The position numbers were made by a program, and so were the translations under genes. Of a stretch of 64,000 nucleotides of DNA, positions 9,083 through 18,210 are shown piece by piece (position 1 is the stretch's first letter; each line of letters begins with the position of its first letter). This DNA is from Megamonas sp. UBA1796 (GTDB lineage: Bacteria > Bacillota > Negativicutes > Selenomonadales > Selenomonadaceae). The stretch is from positions 1 through 64,000 of the forward strand of contig DCFU01000012.1 of assembly GCA_002319795.1 (NCBI GenBank), given 5' to 3'. The notes beneath the pieces are model-generated. The model searched no databases, had not been told where the DNA came from, and was given only the letters and a program-made list of their open reading frames with translations.

Positions 9083-11056
9083 TTAAAGTTTAAAACCATT
9101 CACCGCACCTTGCAGTTCTTGTGCCAAGTGTGCCAGTGATTGCGACGCCGAGGCTATTTCTTCCATTGCTGCTGATTGTTCTTCTGCTGCGGCAGAGACT
9201 CCTTCTGCCTCAGTTGCTGATTTTCTTCCCAAGCCATCAATTTTCTGAATTGAATTGACTATTAATGTACTTTCTTGTACTAAATGCTGCATTGAAGCAG
9301 AAATCTTTTCAATTTGCTGTGATACATCACTCACCAATGCCGTAATTTCACGAAAAGCCTTCCCTGCACCATTAACTACCGCAGCCCCTGCTTTTACTTC
9401 CTTGGTTCCACTATTCATTGCCTCAACGGCCTGCTCCGTATCATCTTGGATCGCCGATATCAGCAAGGCTATCTTCTCTGTTTCAGACTGAGACTGCTCT
9501 GCTAATTTGCGAACTTCTTCTGCCACGACCGCAAATCCACGTCCCTGATTTCCAGCCCGAGCTGCTTCAATAGCAGCATTCAGGGCCAACAAATTGGTTT
9601 GCCCGGCGATGTTAGAGATTGCATCAACGATGTTTCCTATTTTCTTTGAACGTTCTCCCAACTTAATGACAGCCTCTGCCGATTTTGTTACTGTAGATTC
9701 CAGACGATTCATCTGCTGTACAGCCGCATCAGATGTACGATCACCTTCCCTAGCTGCTTCAGCTGCACTAGCACTGTTTCGTGCAACAACATTTGCATTT
9801 TCAGCTATCGTTTTCATGTTTTCCGACATATCTGTCACAATCTTTAACGCTTGCTCCGCAGACTCCATCTGTTCCGTGCTCCCATGCGCTACGTGGGTAA
9901 TCGATTCTGCAATGTTTTCCGCTGCAAGTGCGGATTGATCAGCACTTGCTGTGAGCTCCTCCGAGGATGACGATACCTGTTCCGTTGCTCCTTGAATTTT
10001 GGCAATCAGCTTACTAAGATTCATTGTCATTTTTTTAAAACTACGACCCAAACGACCGATTTCATCTTCGGAATCAGTGTCCACATCTATTTCTGTAAGA
10101 TTTCCATCAGCAATACGCCCTGCTGAAATGTCCAATGCCTGTATTGGTCTCGCAATACGACGAGCATAAAGTACGATAAAGATTCCCGCTAGTATAAGCA
10201 TGACAATTACTGTTATGACTGAGATCAATGTGAATGAAGTCATTACACCAGAAACCTCTTCAATCGGAACATTCAATGCCACTGACCAATTTGTTCCATT
10301 CACCGGTGCATAGGCAATCATCCTTTTTGTACCTTGATCATCAAACACTCCTGAGCCAGACTCCCCTTTAACCATCCGCTGACCAAATTCCTTTAAATCA
10401 GCCGGAATATCATCGTCTGTGAGCACATTACGTTTCATAATCTTTGATGCATCAGGATGCATAATAACTGTACCATCATTCTGAATCACATAAGCATACC
10501 CCGTAGTCCCTACCTTAATCGTCCCAACCATTTTAATAACATCGGTCAAAGCAATCTGTCCAGATAATATCGCAGTAATCTTCCCATTTCTTCGAACCGG
10601 CGACACAGCATTGACAATCAAACTACCATCTTCTTTAGCGACTATAGGATCTGACACGCACATATCCCCCTGCATCGCTGTTTTAAAATAGGCTCTTTGA
10701 CTAATATCTCCTGTCAGCCTCGCTGAATTTATATATTGTCCATCTGGCAATGCATAAGTAATTGACTTAAACTCCGGATGATCCTTTACTACCTGAATCA
10801 AAAAATCAGGTATCTCGATTTTATCTCCGTTTTGAACTGCCTCCGCCGTACTAATACCACTGACCTTGGACTCTCGATTAACAATCCAATTAGCAATAAA
10901 TGTAGCTGAAGTAGCAGCTTCCTTATTCATGCTATTACTAATATCATTCAAAATAACCTCGCGAGCTTTCCAATAATTCAAGCCGCCTAAAATTGTTAAA
11001 GCCAAAAAAAGAATTGTAAGTATAGTAATCGTCAATTTCATCTGAATTGTTTTCAT
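9083..11056 (-). CDS. Methyl-accepting chemotaxis protein with dCache-type sensor
   Basis: Membrane chemoreceptor, 657 residues. Order: transmembrane helix at about residues 6-26, a large extracytoplasmic sensor with the double-Cache layout (VVKDHPEFKSITYALPDGQY, DISQRAYFKTAMQGD and GTTGYAYVIQNDGTVIMHP stretches), a second transmembrane helix near 280-300, a HAMP domain, and a long cytoplasmic signalling helix hairpin with the conserved tip (QTNLLALNAAIEAARAG, then GFAVVAEEVRKLAEQS). The C-terminus ends GFKL, without an NWETF-type CheR tether. The start is the ATG of MKTIQMKLT: GAGGAGG sits immediately before it, inside an in-frame 5' extension that is therefore not coding. Dual-Cache receptors often bind amino acids or organic acids; its place inside the carboxylate island makes a carboxylate ligand plausible, not shown. 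Confidence 0.93.
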   Translation of the reverse strand: MKTIQMKLTITILTILFLALTILGGLNYWKAREVILNDISNSMNKEAATSATFIANWIVNRESKVSGISTAEAVQNGDKIEIPDFLIQVVKDHPEFKSITYALPDGQYINSARLTGDISQRAYFKTAMQGDMCVSDPIVAKEDGSLIVNAVSPVRRNGKITAILSGQIALTDVIKMVGTIKVGTTGYAYVIQNDGTVIMHPDASKIMKRNVLTDDDIPADLKEFGQRMVKGESGSGVFDDQGTKRMIAYAPVNGTNWSVALNVPIEEVSGVMTSFTLISVITVIVMLILAGIFIVLYARRIARPIQALDISAGRIADGNLTEIDVDTDSEDEIGRLGRSFKKMTMNLSKLIAKIQGATEQVSSSSEELTASADQSALAAENIAESITHVAHGSTEQMESAEQALKIVTDMSENMKTIAENANVVARNSASAAEAAREGDRTSDAAVQQMNRLESTVTKSAEAVIKLGERSKKIGNIVDAISNIAGQTNLLALNAAIEAARAGNQGRGFAVVAEEVRKLAEQSQSETEKIALLISAIQDDTEQAVEAMNSGTKEVKAGAAVVNGAGKAFREITALVSDVSQQIEKISASMQHLVQESTLIVNSIQKIDGLGRKSATEAEGVSAAAEEQSAAMEEIASASQSLAHLAQELQGAVNGFKL

Positions 11057-11200
11057 AACGTTCCTCCTCATTGTTTTTTAGAGTACAGTTCTAATACGCA
11101 TCACTATATTCAGTAATTTCTAACATCTTTTGAAAAATCCTTCTATAAATCTACATAGAATTTATTTTATGCAACAAAAACGCCCGCAGCCTGTATTGAA

Positions 11201-11366
11201 GCGACCCCATAAAGTTAGGCCTAAATTTCTTTGCCAGAGCATGCTACCCGCTGACACCTTGCAGGTATTGCTGTACAATCTGCTACTTGAATTCGTAACT
11301 GTATTTTGCCATAAAAAACTGACCCCAAAAAGTTAGATTTGTTGGTCTAACTTTTTGGGGTCAGTT
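11201..11366 (-). mobile_element. Decayed, internally deleted IS3-family element
   Basis: On the minus strand, 11312 down to about 11220 reads MAKYSYEFK*QIVQQYLQGVSG*HALAKKF: the N-terminus of an IS3-family OrfA (HTH transposase subunit) with two in-frame stops. It is flanked by copies of an end sequence: TGACCCCAAAAAGTTAGA near 11363 (minus strand) and a degraded copy CGACCCCATAAAGTTAGG at 11202-11219 in opposite orientation. The transposase body is missing between OrfA codon ~33 and the far end. What remains is a MITE-like scar of about 165 bp. Family level is inferred from the OrfA start and end sequences. Confidence 0.7.
11317..11366. repeat. Perfect 21-bp inverted repeat at the IS end
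   Basis: Arms 11317-11337 and 11346-11366 are perfect reverse complements around an 8-base loop, built from the end sequence ACTGACCCCAAAAAGTTAGA. It lies just before the relic OrfA start codon. Such a structure can block read-through translation into the transposase, and it may also act as a terminator between the flanking genes. Confidence 0.85.
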
Positions 11367-11418
11367 CATTCAGCGTATGCATGTTGTTTCATACATAAAA
11401 CTACCAGTTTTTCTTTTG

Positions 11419-12384
11419 TTATTTTTTTTCTTGTACTAACGAAAGCGGCGTATCGCCCATAGATATACGCTGTATATTCTGCCAGGCAAAAGCAGTGCGT
11501 CGCAGCCACCCTTCCGCGCTATGCCCAGCGACGTGCGGCGATAATAACACATTTCCAAGCTCCAAAAACCGGCTTCCCGCCGCGATTGGTTCCTCATAGA
11601 ATACATCGAGACCTGCGCCCATGATGCGGTTTTTCTCCAGTGCCTCCAAGAGCGCTGCCTCTTCTATAATTTCCGCCCGACTGGTATTGATCAGCACCAT
11701 GCCCGGCTTCATCCGGGCAAATTCCCTTTTACCGATAAGGGAACGGGTTTCCGGGAAGAGCGGCAGATGCACCGACAATACATCCGCCTCGCACACAATT
11801 TTTTCCAGTGTTGCCCGACGCGCTCCAATCTCTTTTTCAAGATATTCCGAAGGGAAGCAGTCATAATATAAAATATTGGTATCAAATGCCTTATAGCGTT
11901 TAGCCGCCTTGCGCCCAATATTTCCGGCACCCAGGATTCCCACGGTCTTTCCCGCAAGTTCAAACGTAGTGAATTCCGGTATCGTCTGGCGCCAGTTGCC
12001 ATCGCGCACCGAACGGTCACACGCGCCCAGTCGTCTGTAGATGGCCAAAAGCATGGCCACACTGTGCTCTGCGACCGCCCAGGCATTTGCACCGCCATTC
12101 GTTGCCACAGGTATGTCCATTTCCCTGCACAGGGGCATATTCATTTTGTCATAGCCCGCCGTGAGCAGTTGAATGAGCCGAAGTGAACGGCCTGCACACA
12201 ATAACGCATCGGATAATGCCGCCGGGTGCAATACGAGGAAAGCCGCATCCTCCAAGGCTGCAGCTTTTTCTTTTTCATCTGCCTCTTTGGCCAGACAGAC
12301 TGTCTCGAAACCCGCCGGTACTCCGCTGCAAAAAATATCTGCCACACGCGCACCGCCGCCGTTGATGAATACTACTTTTTCCAT
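11419..12384 (-). CDS. D-isomer-specific 2-hydroxyacid dehydrogenase
   Basis: NAD(P)-dependent D-2-hydroxyacid dehydrogenase, 321 residues, cytoplasmic. The nucleotide-binding Rossmann domain carries GILGAGNIGRKAAKRY (G151-G157). The catalytic triad is visible: R236 in NTSRAE, E265 in DVFYEEP and H284 in SPHVAGH. GGAGGG precedes the ATG. Divergent from the LysR gene at 12524, so probably its target. It interconverts a 2-ketoacid and a D-2-hydroxyacid; the exact acid is unknown. Its place between two tricarboxylate modules suggests a carboxylated substrate, as an inference. Confidence 0.9.
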   Translation of the reverse strand: MEKVVFINGGGARVADIFCSGVPAGFETVCLAKEADEKEKAAALEDAAFLVLHPAALSDALLCAGRSLRLIQLLTAGYDKMNMPLCREMDIPVATNGGANAWAVAEHSVAMLLAIYRRLGACDRSVRDGNWRQTIPEFTTFELAGKTVGILGAGNIGRKAAKRYKAFDTNILYYDCFPSEYLEKEIGARRATLEKIVCEADVLSVHLPLFPETRSLIGKREFARMKPGMVLINTSRAEIIEEAALLEALEKNRIMGAGLDVFYEEPIAAGSRFLELGNVLLSPHVAGHSAEGWLRRTAFAWQNIQRISMGDTPLSLVQEKK

Positions 12385-12523
12385 TCTGTTCCCTCCAAAA
12401 TTTCCATTTGAATTTTCCGTTAAATCCTCTTCTATCCGAAGTCAGTATATGCTAAAATCAGTATAAACACAAATACAGTTTGGCTATTGTATCCAATAAG
12501 AAAAACTTATTTCAGGAGGAACT

Positions 12524-13402
12524 ATGGACGAAAAAGATTGTCTCTTTTTGCAGGCTTTATATGAAAAAAAGAACATCACCCAGGCAGCCAAAAGTCTTTA
12601 TATTTCGCAGCCTGCACTCACCGGTCGCATCCAGCACCTCGAACGCGAATTCAACTGTCAAATCCTGATCCGTAAGTCACGCGGCATCGAATTCAGCAGC
12701 GAAGGTGAAGTACTCGTACGTCATACCCTGAAAGCACTGCACGAACTACAGGAAACAAAGGACACCATCCAAGGCATGCAAAGTGCCATACGCGGGACCC
12801 TGCGGCTGGGCTGTTCCAATATATTTGCAAAATTCAGGCTTCCTGCTCTTCTGCGTCTCTTTCATGAGGAACATTCCAGCGTTGAAATCAAACTTCAAAC
12901 CGGCTTCAGTCAAAAAATATATGAAAAACTGCTGGCTGGCAGTCTCCATATCGGCATCATCCGGGGCGATTACCCCTGGCCCGGCTCCAGATCTCTGCTT
13001 TGCAATGAGCCATATTACGCGGTAAGCGCTGTGCCCATTGCTTTAGACAGACTGCCTGAACTGCCGCAAATCCATTACGACACAGACACACCGCTCCAGC
13101 TGACACTCTCGAACTGGTGGTTTTCCCGTTACAAACGACCGCCCCGGACAACTATGGAGGTAGACAATGTCGATACCTGCCTCCGGATGGTGCAGCAGGG
13201 GCTCGGCTTTGCCCTGATTTCAGGTCTTTGTCTCAAAGATGCACCGGAGCTTTATACAGCGAAGCTGCTGGGCCAAAATGGTGAGGCACTGCAGAAAAAA
13301 ACCTGGCTGTATTATGAGGATAGCTCCCTGCGCATAAACACTGTAAAAGCCTTCGTTGCTTTTGCCAAAGCAGCGAAAATGCCGCATACTTTACCACTCT
13401 GA
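12524..13402 (+). CDS. LysR-family regulator
   Basis: LysR-type regulator, 292 residues. HTH region ITQAAKSLYISQPALTGRI at residues 17-36, followed by the linker helix and effector domain beginning GTLRLGCSNIFAKFRLP. AGGAGG is 4 bases before the ATG (TTCAGGAGGAACT). Divergent from the 2-hydroxyacid dehydrogenase with 139 bp between the start codons. It shares the MDEKD N-terminus, the CSN(T/I)FAK and the G(D)YPWPGS / GDYPWSG motifs with the LysR gene at 7723, so the two are paralogues. Confidence 0.92.
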   Translation: MDEKDCLFLQALYEKKNITQAAKSLYISQPALTGRIQHLEREFNCQILIRKSRGIEFSSEGEVLVRHTLKALHELQETKDTIQGMQSAIRGTLRLGCSNIFAKFRLPALLRLFHEEHSSVEIKLQTGFSQKIYEKLLAGSLHIGIIRGDYPWPGSRSLLCNEPYYAVSAVPIALDRLPELPQIHYDTDTPLQLTLSNWWFSRYKRPPRTTMEVDNVDTCLRMVQQGLGFALISGLCLKDAPELYTAKLLGQNGEALQKKTWLYYEDSSLRINTVKAFVAFAKAAKMPHTLPL

Positions 13403-13424
13403 GCATTGGTGCCGTATGCGGCAT
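13379..13424 (-). terminator. Hairpin between convergent LysR and dcuC-like genes
   Basis: ATGCCGCATAC (13379-13389) pairs perfectly with GTATGCGGCAT (13414-13424). Read on the minus strand the right-hand side runs into TTTTC, so it can terminate the dcuC-like transcript. The left arm overlaps the last codons of the LysR gene. Confidence 0.6.
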
Positions 13425-13453
13425 ACAGAACTGCTGATACCCATCAGACTAAA

Positions 13454-14722
13454 TTATAAAAACAACATGAGCACCATAAGCGAAATCATGGCTAAAACCA
13501 TCCCAGGCGCATTACGCTTTGCCGTTTCCATCGGCGAAACACCTGCCAGAGTTGAACAAATGATCATGCCGCCTGCCACAGGTGACATCGTACGGCCCAA
13601 TGCTCCTGCAATAGCTACGACACTCCCCATATTCATAGGTGAAATGCCAAAATCCAGTGCATGGATTGTCACCGCTTTATTAAATGCGACCGCTGCTGCA
13701 TCTCCCGACCCGCTCATAATACCAAGCAGGAATGGTCCTATACCTGAGCTGAGCTTTGCAATAGCCGGTATAGCAATCATGAGATCAATAAGCTGCTGGA
13801 TGAGCCCCATAGTCGTAAGTCCACCGACAAACACAAGTGCACAAATAATTATGCCAAAAACCGAACCAAAGGCATTGCCTGCGCCTTTCCAAAACTCCTT
13901 AGAAATGTCCTGCGGGTTCTTCCGCGTAACCAAAAAGGCGCAAAACACACCGATGATCATAGCATGCGATATGGAAAGGGGTTTAAACATCGGTACTAAA
14001 TTCATACTGCCAAGTACAAGTATGAGAATTGGAATGAGCGGTACAGCGGCATAGGAAAGCTTTATATGGAACTCACCAGTTTCATTGACTATGCCTTCCG
14101 GCAGCAAATAACCACGGTCTTCATGGCGCAGCTTGGCAATAACCCAAAGGCTCAGTGCACCGATAATGCCACAGAGCAATAAGGGATAAAAATGGTTGGC
14201 AACCACGGCTACCGGATCCGCATCGGATACACTTACAATCAATGCTACCTGCGGGTAGCCTGGATTGAACATAGCTCCATAAGTACCTGCGTATATACAG
14301 GCACCGGCAATAGCGGGATGAATCCCTGCCGCCATCATGAGCGGAATAAGGATAGATCCTACCGCAGCCGAACAACCAGCGGAGCTCGTAATAGATATAT
14401 TAATGAAAAATGTCACGAGCACAGACGCCGGTATCAAAAGTCCGCCGGCCTTGCGCAGCGGCTTGATCAGCAGATTTATCAAATGCTTATCGCATTCTGT
14501 AAGTTTCATAACAAGCGCAAATCCCATAACAGCGATAATAGATTCAAACAGCTTGGTTTCGAGCATCGCCTTAGAAAAAGCCCGCATAGTATCCATCGGC
14601 ACCCCGCCTATGATTGTCATGAGCAGCCCTGAGCAGAAAAGGACCAGCCGGGTCTCATAGCGCTTGATAAGGCAGTATATTGTGCCCAGCACAATAAGGA
14701 TACCAGATATTGTCATAAGCAT
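13454..14722 (-). CDS. dcuC: DcuC-family C4-dicarboxylate/carboxylate carrier
   Basis: Polytopic inner-membrane carrier of the DcuC family, 422 residues, with about 11-12 hydrophobic stretches. Family segments include FFINISITSSAGCSAAVGS, AGTYGAMFNPGYPQVALI and the C-terminal SGSGDAAAVAFNKAVTIHA and GRTMSPVAGGMIICSTLAG. DcuC proteins move C4-dicarboxylates such as succinate, usually during anaerobic growth, and relatives serve in citrate fermentation. It follows the aconitase-like copy 2 with an 18-bp gap and is therefore its operon partner, replacing the DASS carrier of module A. The substrate may be a tricarboxylate or an exchange with succinate. Confidence 0.87.
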   Translation of the reverse strand: MLMTISGILIVLGTIYCLIKRYETRLVLFCSGLLMTIIGGVPMDTMRAFSKAMLETKLFESIIAVMGFALVMKLTECDKHLINLLIKPLRKAGGLLIPASVLVTFFINISITSSAGCSAAVGSILIPLMMAAGIHPAIAGACIYAGTYGAMFNPGYPQVALIVSVSDADPVAVVANHFYPLLLCGIIGALSLWVIAKLRHEDRGYLLPEGIVNETGEFHIKLSYAAVPLIPILILVLGSMNLVPMFKPLSISHAMIIGVFCAFLVTRKNPQDISKEFWKGAGNAFGSVFGIIICALVFVGGLTTMGLIQQLIDLMIAIPAIAKLSSGIGPFLLGIMSGSGDAAAVAFNKAVTIHALDFGISPMNMGSVVAIAGALGRTMSPVAGGMIICSTLAGVSPMETAKRNAPGMVLAMISLMVLMLFL

Positions 14723-14740
14723 TATTTTATTTCAGTCCTT

Positions 14741-17002
14741 TCATTGTTCCGTATAAAAGTTAATCAGACATCCGGTCAACAAAATCTGCCGCTCAGATTC
14801 CGCAAGATTTGCCAGCTTCAAATCCAGAGATAATTTTTTGCCATCGCGCCGGATTTCTGCTTTGACACTTTCCGCTCCGGATGCAATCGCACTGCGGATA
14901 TTCCTTACGAGCAAACAATCACCAACCTGGATACTGCCTTTATCTTTTTCATCAATAACAAATGGAATGATGCCCCAGTTGATGAGATTACTGCGATATC
15001 GTTTTGTCGCATACTCAACAGCTATATTCGCATCGCCTCCCAGTACGCGCTGGCAGGATGCTGCCTGCTCTCTGGCTGAACCATCGCCTGGCTTTATGGC
15101 GAATATAAGACTGCCAATGCCCGTATTCTCCATACAGCCCTTTTCCCGCAAATCTTCCGGGAAAACCTTCTCCGCTTCTTCCAAAGTCCTATTCCCTTCC
15201 AGCCAATCCTGCCGTATGGTCTCCATGCTTTGCACATCCTTGGCACGTCCCACATATGCAGGAACTTTGCGTGAAAGGGTAAATTCAGCCAAACGCAGCG
15301 GATTCGAACGATATGAGGAAGTCTCGCCCGAGGGGATCAGCTCATCTGTCGTCGTAACCGGATCCTGGATCGCGGCACAAACGGTCAGGAGCAGGTTCTC
15401 CGGCAGTTTTCGTATCTTAGGCCAGGGAACAATATTCGGCCCGGAAATAAGGTCAGTATCTTTCTTCCCTTTGCCAAAGCCTTCATAAACGCGATGTTCG
15501 TAGACAGCCTTGTCAAAAGTATACGGGGGAATATCCTCCAAAGATTCTGTAGCAGCCGTAAGAAAACCACCATTTTTGGCTGTTGCAGCAATCGAACGTG
15601 CATCCATAAGTGCTACAGATGCGATCTGCCCTTCATTCGGCTTCGAGCCCTCACGATTCGGGAAATTCCGGGTCGTATGACGAATGCTGAACGCCTGGTT
15701 TGCCGGTACATCCCCGGCACCAAAGCAGGGTCCGCAGAAAGCTGTACGGATGCTCGCTCCTGCGACCGTAAGTTCCTCGATTGCCTGATTTTTCAGCAGT
15801 GCGAGAAATTGCGGCTGGCTGGCCGGATACACGCTCAAAGGGAAATCTCCTACGGATGTATTTTTCAGCGTATGTGCTGCATTCATTACATTTTCGAATG
15901 TACCACCCGCACAGCCTGCAATAATCCCCTGGTCAACCTTAAAACGTCCCTGGATGATCTTCTTTTGCAGTCCAAGATCCAGCGTCTTATTCGCAAAACA
16001 TTCCTTAGCTGTTTCTTCAACCTGATGCAGAATATCCGATAGGTTCTCATTGACCTCAGCAATCGTATATACATTGCTGGGGTGAAACGGCATAGCAATC
16101 ATCGGCTTAACAGCTGCCAGGTCAACGGTCACTACACCATCATAATACGCCAGCCCCAATGGGTTAAGCTCCTGATAATCAGCCTCACGGCCATGTATCT
16201 TAAGATATTCCCTCGTCTTTTCATCCGTACGCCAAATGGATGAAAGACAGGTGGTTTCCGTTGTCATAACATCAATGCCATTACGAAAATCCATCGAAAT
16301 ATTATCTATGCCTGGCCCGACAAATTCCAATATTTTATTTTTTACATAGCCTGAAGCAAATACGCTTCCAATAATCGCGAGAGCTACATCCTGTGGGCCA
16401 ACGCCTGCACGAGGTTTACCTTTCAAATAAACAGCCACGACCTGTGGACGCTTCACATTATATGTATGCTGCAAAAGCTGCTTTACCAATTCGCCGCCGC
16501 CTTCGCCAATCGCCATGGTACCAAGCGCTCCATAACGCGTATGGCTGTCCGAACCAAGAATCATCTTGCCGCATCCGGCCTGCGTTTCACGCATGAACTG
16601 ATGGATTACAGCCTGGTGTGGAGGTACAAAGATTCCGCCGAATTTCTTCGCCGCCGAATAGCCGAAAACATGATCATCTTCATTGATGGTGCCGCCTACC
16701 GCACAAAGACTGTTGTGGCAATTCGTAAGTACATAGGGCACGGGAAATTCCCGCAGACCGCTTGCCAGGGCAGTCTGTATAATGCCTACAAAAGTAATAT
16801 CATGTGAAGCAAGCGCATCGAATCGCAGACCCAGACTTTCCATATTGCCGCTCGTATTATGCGCAGCAAGTATATCCCAGGCTATTGTGCCCTGACGCGC
16901 TGTTGTCTTCTTCGCCGCGAGTGCTGCACCTTCCGCACAGTCTTCGGTTATAAGTTTGGTGCCGTGCAGAAGATATGCACCTTTTTTTGATAACTCAATC
17001 AT
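14741..17002 (-). CDS. Aconitase-family hydratase (YbhJ-like), copy 2
   Basis: Second aconitase-superfamily hydratase, 753 residues, the same length as E. coli YbhJ and aligned end to end with copy 1 at 1611-3878. It keeps the cysteines in IAGCAGGT and FCGPCFG expected to bind a [4Fe-4S] cluster, the RHTTRNFPNREGSKPN loop, GETSSYRSNPLRLAEFTLS, and the active-site serine loop GDGSAREQAA. The N-terminal 40 residues and the C-terminal 100 differ most between the copies. Divergent from the LysR gene at 17126 (123 bp) and followed by the dcuC-like gene. It probably interconverts citrate-like and aconitate-like acids; whether the copies differ in substrate is unknown. Confidence 0.9.
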   Translation of the reverse strand: MIELSKKGAYLLHGTKLITEDCAEGAALAAKKTTARQGTIAWDILAAHNTSGNMESLGLRFDALASHDITFVGIIQTALASGLREFPVPYVLTNCHNSLCAVGGTINEDDHVFGYSAAKKFGGIFVPPHQAVIHQFMRETQAGCGKMILGSDSHTRYGALGTMAIGEGGGELVKQLLQHTYNVKRPQVVAVYLKGKPRAGVGPQDVALAIIGSVFASGYVKNKILEFVGPGIDNISMDFRNGIDVMTTETTCLSSIWRTDEKTREYLKIHGREADYQELNPLGLAYYDGVVTVDLAAVKPMIAMPFHPSNVYTIAEVNENLSDILHQVEETAKECFANKTLDLGLQKKIIQGRFKVDQGIIAGCAGGTFENVMNAAHTLKNTSVGDFPLSVYPASQPQFLALLKNQAIEELTVAGASIRTAFCGPCFGAGDVPANQAFSIRHTTRNFPNREGSKPNEGQIASVALMDARSIAATAKNGGFLTAATESLEDIPPYTFDKAVYEHRVYEGFGKGKKDTDLISGPNIVPWPKIRKLPENLLLTVCAAIQDPVTTTDELIPSGETSSYRSNPLRLAEFTLSRKVPAYVGRAKDVQSMETIRQDWLEGNRTLEEAEKVFPEDLREKGCMENTGIGSLIFAIKPGDGSAREQAASCQRVLGGDANIAVEYATKRYRSNLINWGIIPFVIDEKDKGSIQVGDCLLVRNIRSAIASGAESVKAEIRRDGKKLSLDLKLANLAESERQILLTGCLINFYTEQ

Positions 17003-17125
17003 GAATTATACAACCCCTGTCTAAAAATTTATTTAATCATAAAAAAATTATATGGTTTGTATTGCCCGACATTTTAAAAATCCTTGAAATAACATATAAT
17101 ATGGTTTAAGGAGAGGATATTTTAT

Positions 17126-17989
17126 ATGGATGAAAAAGATTTGCATATGCTTGAAATATTGGCAAAAGAGAAAAGCATCACGCGTACGGCCAAGCGTCTT
17201 TTCTTTTCCCAGCCAGCTCTCAGCAATAAAATCAAACAGCTGGAAAAAGATTTTGGCTGTCGTATCGTTGTACGCGGTGCACGCGGTATCACCTTTACGG
17301 TACAGGGCGAGCTGCTTATCCAGTACGCAGTGCATGCGCAGACCGAGCTGCGGAAACTCAGGGAGCGCATCAACAATGTGCAGCAGGAAGTCTGCGGTAC
17401 CTTGCAGATTGGCTGCTCCTATCTGATAAGCAAATATATTTTACCGCCGCTTCTCAAGGATTTTTTATCTTTCTATCCGCAGGTGAATATTCAGCTCAAA
17501 ACCGCCATGAGCCAGGATATTTTCCATATGGTCAATGAACATCAGGTTCATATTGGCATACTTCGCGGCGACTATACCTGCCCCGGAGAGAAATGCCTGC
17601 TTCAGGAAGATCCGATTTGTATCGTAAGTGCACATCCATTAAATATTCACGACTTGCCAAAAATTCCACAAATTCATCGGCAACTCGATAAGCCATTGCA
17701 ATCATCTATCAATGAATGGTGGAACACGCAATACCAGCAGCCGCCTTATATCCACATGGAACTGGAAACACAGGACAGCTGCCTGCAGATGGTCTCCGAA
17801 GGCTTGGGCTACACGATTTTATCCGAGCTCGTTTCAAAAGATTATCCGCAGCTCTGGAAAAAACGCATCGAATTTCCCAATGGCGCGTTGCTCACACGCA
17901 AAACACATGCCTATATTCTTTCTGAAGCGCGCCAAAGCCGTCTTGTAAGCACATTTTTTGACTTTCTGGCTAAAACTTCCACCAACTGA
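17126..17989 (+). CDS. LysR-family regulator of module B
   Basis: LysR-type regulator, 287 residues, HTH ITRTAKRLFFSQPALSNKI at residues 17-36, effector domain from about residue 90 (GTLQIGCSYLISKYILPP). AAGGAGAGG precedes the ATG. Divergent from the aconitase-like copy 2 and dcuC-like genes, which it likely controls. Among the LysR proteins here it is closest to the module A regulator: both have RLFFSQP and the VEx/ELE-DxCxQMVxxGLGY segment near residue 215. Confidence 0.92.
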   Translation: MDEKDLHMLEILAKEKSITRTAKRLFFSQPALSNKIKQLEKDFGCRIVVRGARGITFTVQGELLIQYAVHAQTELRKLRERINNVQQEVCGTLQIGCSYLISKYILPPLLKDFLSFYPQVNIQLKTAMSQDIFHMVNEHQVHIGILRGDYTCPGEKCLLQEDPICIVSAHPLNIHDLPKIPQIHRQLDKPLQSSINEWWNTQYQQPPYIHMELETQDSCLQMVSEGLGYTILSELVSKDYPQLWKKRIEFPNGALLTRKTHAYILSEARQSRLVSTFFDFLAKTSTN

Positions 17990-18159
17990 CACAGAATTTA
18001 TGCTCACCCGCTCTCTTATAGTAATTCGAATTGTTTGTAAATTCAAATTGTCATTTCAAATTGCTAGGCATTGCAAAATGTTATGAGGACTATAGTTTTA
18101 TTTTTTATGGACTTAGTCTATGCTGAATTTATATTTTGTTCAAGGAAAAACCACGTAAA

Positions 18160-18195
18160 AGAGGCCTCACACAATTTTGTGAGAGGCCTCTTCCT
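18160..18195. terminator. Bidirectional terminator
   Basis: AGAGGCCTC ... GAGGCCTCT (18160-18168 and 18183-18191), extended by inner CACAA/TTGTG pairs. It lies between the convergent LysR gene and citX. T-rich sequence follows on both strands, so it can end transcription from either side. Confidence 0.8.
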
Positions 18196-18210
18196 TATTT
18201 CCCTAGTTCT

